Shown in pieces: positions 32,189 through 34,630 of a stretch of DNA of 34,630 nucleotides; the first letter of the stretch is position 1; each line of letters opens with the position of its first letter. Source of the stretch: an uncultured Paraprevotella sp. (GTDB lineage Bacteria > Bacteroidota > Bacteroidia > Bacteroidales > Bacteroidaceae); assembly GCA_947177395.1 (NCBI GenBank), contig CAMWUI010000031.1, forward strand, positions 1 through 34,630. The letters run 5' to 3'. The translations under genes and the position numbers were made by a program. Below the pieces are notes generated by a model that saw only the letters and a program-made list of their open reading frames with translations, did no database searches and was not told where the DNA came from.

Positions 32189-33697
32189 TTATTTCTTTTT
32201 TCCCTTGGCCGGGTTGCTGTCCGAAAGTTCTATTACCAGGCTGCGCTTGCTTCCGCTCGGGGTGATGGCTTTGATCCACAGTGTGCGGTCGGCCGATTGA
32301 TTAGCCACTTTTACAGCATCCTCAAAGTCCTCGACGCTGCGCATCGGACGGTCGTTCACTTGCAGGATAATCAGTCCCTTGAAGGCGCCGGCATCTTGTA
32401 ACTTGCCGCTCTTCAGCCCGCTGATGACCAGTCCGTAAGGCAGGTTCAGTTCAGCTTTCATGCGGTCCGTTACCGGGGTGAGGGCTGCGCCGAACAGATC
32501 CAGGTCTACGCTCTCGATGATTTTCGTATTGCCTTCGGCGTTGCGCAACGTGGCGGTTTTGGTCACTTTCTTCTTGTCGCGTACATAAGTGATCTGCACC
32601 TTGTCGCCGGGGCGGTGTTTAGCCAACTCCTCCATCAGTTCGGACATCTTGGAGATAGCTTTGTCGTTCACGCCTACGATTACGTCCCCTTTCTTCAATC
32701 CCATTTCGGCTGCCGCCATGTTGTCTTCTGTTTCGGCGATGTACACGCCGGAGTTTACGCCCAAGTCCACTTCATTGCCTTTCCTGCGCTCCATGTCCAC
32801 GTAGACTTCCAGGTCGCTTCCGGCTATACCCAGTGTGGCACGCTGCACCACTCCGTACTCTTTCAGGTCGGCCACCACCTTGTTCATGATCGTTGTGGGG
32901 ATGGCAAAGCCGTAGCCCGAATAAGAACCGGTCTGTGAATAGAGCATGGCGTTGATGCCGACCAGTTCACCCCGTTCGTTTACCAGCGCTCCGCCGGAAT
33001 TACCGGCATTGATGGCTGCATCCGTCTGTATGAAACTTTCTATGCTGTTGGCTCCCAAGGAACGCGCCTTGGCGCTGACGATACCGGCAGTCACCGTGGA
33101 GGTGAGGTTGAACGGATTCCCCACGGCCAGCACCCACTGTCCGAGTTTCAGTTCATCGGAATTGCCGATGGGCACTGTGGGCAGATCCTTTCCTTCTATC
33201 TTTATAAGGGCCAAGTCCGTCTTTTCGTCCGTGCCGATGATGCGTGCCTTGAACTCGCGGTGGTCGTTAAGTTTCACGTCCAGCACATCCGCTCCGGCCA
33301 CCACATGGTTATTGGTCACGATATAACCGTCGGAAGAGATAATCACGCCCGAGCCCGAGGCCTCCCGTTTCGGGGTCTGTATCTGGCGTTGCTGTGTTCC
33401 TCCCCCGAAGCCGAAGAAGTCACCGAAGAAATCAGCAAACGGGTCGCGTACAGTCTCCACGCGTGTCTTGCTGTTGGTGGTTACTTTGATATACACCACG
33501 GCGTTCACCGTCGATTCGGCTGCATAGGTCAGGTCTACCATGCCGGATGGGGCGGCTATCTGTATAGCCGCCGTTGTATTCGCGGGTTGTGTGGCAGTTC
33601 CGGTTTCCGTGCTGCAACCTTTTTCCATACTCATACAGAAAGCTCCTATCGATACAAGGAGCGTCAATCCCATGATTTTCTTAGTTGATTTATTCAT
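32189..33697 (-). CDS. HtrA/DegP-family serine endopeptidase (Do-like) with two PDZ domains
   Basis: Predicted 502-residue periplasmic quality-control protease. An N-terminal hydrophobic segment (IMGLTLLVSIGAFCMSM) serves as signal peptide or anchor; no standard cleavage site or lipobox is obvious. A flexible loop rich in Phe/Gly (DPFADFFGDFFGFGGG) at about 85-100 precedes the catalytic domain, whose triad is H131 (TNNHVV), D161 (KTDLAL) and S234 (GNSGGAL). PDZ1 covers about 290-380 and PDZ2 about 400-490, followed by a Lys-rich tail. Length is typical. It degrades or refolds misfolded envelope proteins. It is transcribed alone. Confidence 0.95.
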   Translation of the reverse strand: MNKSTKKIMGLTLLVSIGAFCMSMEKGCSTETGTATQPANTTAAIQIAAPSGMVDLTYAAESTVNAVVYIKVTTNSKTRVETVRDPFADFFGDFFGFGGGTQQRQIQTPKREASGSGVIISSDGYIVTNNHVVAGADVLDVKLNDHREFKARIIGTDEKTDLALIKIEGKDLPTVPIGNSDELKLGQWVLAVGNPFNLTSTVTAGIVSAKARSLGANSIESFIQTDAAINAGNSGGALVNERGELVGINAMLYSQTGSYSGYGFAIPTTIMNKVVADLKEYGVVQRATLGIAGSDLEVYVDMERRKGNEVDLGVNSGVYIAETEDNMAAAEMGLKKGDVIVGVNDKAISKMSELMEELAKHRPGDKVQITYVRDKKKVTKTATLRNAEGNTKIIESVDLDLFGAALTPVTDRMKAELNLPYGLVISGLKSGKLQDAGAFKGLIILQVNDRPMRSVEDFEDAVKVANQSADRTLWIKAITPSGSKRSLVIELSDSNPAKGKKK

Positions 33698-33750
33698 AGC
33701 TTTAATTTGGTTTGATGTTAATCTAAATCTCTTTTTTAACTTTCTCGACT

Positions 33751-33758
33751 CAAAAGTA
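33751..33758 (-). promoter_or_regulatory. -7 promoter box for htrA
   Basis: Minus strand TACTTTTG (TAnnTTTG), 53 bases before the ATG. No clear -33 element is seen. Confidence 0.45.
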
Positions 33759-34131
33759 TATATAAAAATTATAGTTTCGTTCCCGGACGATTATTTTTTG
33801 TCTTCTTTTAACCATGCCCGCCGGGGGCTTAACAGCGCTTAAACCATCCGCAGGGAATCGTTAAAGAATGTCTTATGAATCCTTAGGAATACTGAATACA
33901 ATCGTGAGATCGTATTCCACTCCCATAGTGAACAGCGATCCACTCGACAAGTGAACAGCATACGGCTTGGCATGGGAACCGCCTGCGGGAGGGAAGGCCG
34001 TGGCAATCGTCATCTCTCCTTCCTACACACTATATAGGGGACGCAAACTCCGATAGATTTTAATCCCCGCCTTTTCTCTCTTGATACATGACAAATTCAG
34101 CTGATGAGAATGTGTTTTCAGAAATAACCGT
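33759..34131. other. Gene-free region between htrA and the ATPase gene
   Basis: About 370 bases with no credible gene. It holds an imperfect hairpin and a tandem repeat (listed separately), and otherwise nothing I recognise. The bases from about 33960 to 34080 have a mixed composition without ORFs and could be a remnant of something lost. Confidence 0.5.
33894..33962. repeat. Hairpin followed by two 23-bp tandem repeats, each with its own small stem
   Basis: GAATACAATC (33894-33903) pairs with GATCGTATTC (33908-33917) over 10 bases with one mismatch and a GTGA loop. Two 23-base units follow at 33917-33939 and 33940-33962, 16 of 23 positions identical; both have CCACTC and AGTGAACAGC at the same offsets. 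In each, CACT and AGTG can pair around a 5-base loop that differs between units (CCCAT and CGACA). Conserved stems with variable loops suggest RNA or operator structure. Confidence 0.7.
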
Positions 34132-34139
34132 TATCTTTG
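34132..34139 (+). promoter_or_regulatory. -7 promoter box for the ATPase gene
   Basis: TATCTTTG (TAnnTTTG), 27 bases before the ATG at 34167. Confidence 0.55.
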
Positions 34140-34166
34140 TCGTGTAAGGAATAAAAACGCGGAAAC

Positions 34167-34630
34167 ATGGCACTATTGAATCTCCCCATCGGCATACAGA
34201 ACTTCGAGAAAATTCGCACGGACGGCTATCTTTACGTAGATAAGACTGCCTTTGTGTACAAGCTCGCCACAACGGGCAGTTATTACTTCCTGTCCCGCCC
34301 TCGTCGTTTCGGCAAGAGCCTGTTGCTCTCCACGTTGCATGCCTATTTCGAGGGCAAGCGCGAACTGTTCGAGGGGCTTGCCATCTCCGCACTGGAACAG
34401 AAATGGGAGACGTATCCCATCCTGCACTTGGACCTGAACACGCAGAAGTACGAATCTCCCGAGGCTCTCGAAAACATTCTCGACAACGCGATAAGTCAAT
34501 GGGAAGAGCTTTACGGTGCGAAGGAGTCCGAGCGTTCCTTGTCCCTCCGTTTCCTCGGAGTCATCCGGCGCGCTTGCGAGAAGACGGGGCGGCGTGTGGT
34601 CATCCTGATAGACGAATACGACAAACCGAT
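34167..34630 (+). CDS. AAA-ATPase-like protein of the PD-(D/E)XK-associated family (partial, cut by window end)
   Basis: About 154 residues of an open reading frame that runs off the window. The N-terminus (LPIGIQNFEKIRTDGYLYVD) and the degenerate Walker A SRPRRFGKSLLLSTLHAYF near residue 43 are the signature of the AAA-ATPase_like family (PF09820). A Walker B-like VVILIDEYDKP lies at the very end of the visible part. Complete members usually end in a PD-(D/E)XK nuclease-like domain, which would lie beyond the window. These genes occur in many copies in gut Bacteroidales and their role is unsettled. Confidence 0.9.
   Translation, partial: MALLNLPIGIQNFEKIRTDGYLYVDKTAFVYKLATTGSYYFLSRPRRFGKSLLLSTLHAYFEGKRELFEGLAISALEQKWETYPILHLDLNTQKYESPEALENILDNAISQWEELYGAKESERSLSLRFLGVIRRACEKTGRRVVILIDEYDKP

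Noticed and set aside
33759..33790. An ECF sigma-type GGAAC promoter for htrA
   Set aside because: GGAAC occurs upstream on the minus strand, but no matching second element at the right distance; the TAnnTTTG box is the better candidate.
33868..33954. A 28-codon plus-strand ORF in the htrA-ATPase gap
   Set aside because: No promoter box in front of it, no recognisable sequence, and it ends inside the tandem repeat whose period is not a multiple of three.

Overview
The window looks like a stretch of Bacteroidales chromosome, probably Bacteroidaceae or a close relative. The evidence is: (i) repeated matches to the Bacteroidetes -7 promoter box TAnnTTTG just upstream of genes, with few purine-rich ribosome binding sites; (ii) lineage-typical families, namely a Porin_10-like outer membrane protein, a DUF4468 protein, a gliding/T9SS type B C-terminal domain protein, a LytS/LytTR pair and a ThiF lacking zinc cysteines; (iii) gene orders familiar from that group. 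I cannot name a species. G+C falls strongly along the window: copA at the left is extremely G+C-rich (47 of 60 bases at 301-360), while the middle is much lower (23 of 60 at 13201-13260).

Layout. 1-7.1 kb: copA on the plus strand, a repeat-rich intergenic region with a 15-bp-arm inverted repeat, then on the minus strand a T9SS-B sorting-domain protein, uvrA and ybaK, which overlap one another. 7.2-13.1 kb, plus strand: FKBP-type prolyl isomerase, GlsB-like membrane protein, sbcD, a small lipoprotein and sbcC. 13.1-18.6 kb, minus strand: a putative porin, preceded by a six-gene 2-oxoacid:ferredoxin oxidoreductase operon (TPR protein, ferredoxin, alpha, small membrane protein, beta, gamma). 18.6-19.27 kb is gene-free and carries an AT-rich tract, four 23-bp-spaced iteron-like repeats ending in an 18-bp palindrome, and several hairpins.

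19.27-26.35 kb, minus strand: a DUF4468 protein and, as a separate operon, tolC-like, macA-like, macB ATPase, permease, histidine kinase and LytTR regulator. 26.5-29.6 kb, minus strand: a thiamine thiazole operon thiS-thiG-thiH-thiF under a TPP riboswitch, lacking thiC and thiE. Divergent from it is ribE (riboflavin synthase). 30.3-33.7 kb, minus strand: a YihY/BrkB membrane protein, the RNase P RNA gene just upstream of it, and an HtrA/DegP protease. The window ends in an AAA-ATPase-like (PD-(D/E)XK-associated) gene cut by the edge, preceded by a structured gene-free region with another 23-bp tandem repeat.

Functionally most of this is core or housekeeping: copper export, nucleotide excision repair, MRN-like SbcCD nuclease, ferredoxin-linked oxoacid metabolism (which needs thiamine diphosphate), thiamine and riboflavin synthesis, RNA processing and envelope quality control. 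I found no phage, IS element, CRISPR array or obvious defence island. The least explained pieces are the two structured gene-free regions (18.65-19.2 kb and 33.89-33.96 kb), the palindrome/direct-repeat cluster after copA, and three small proteins embedded in well-known operons.
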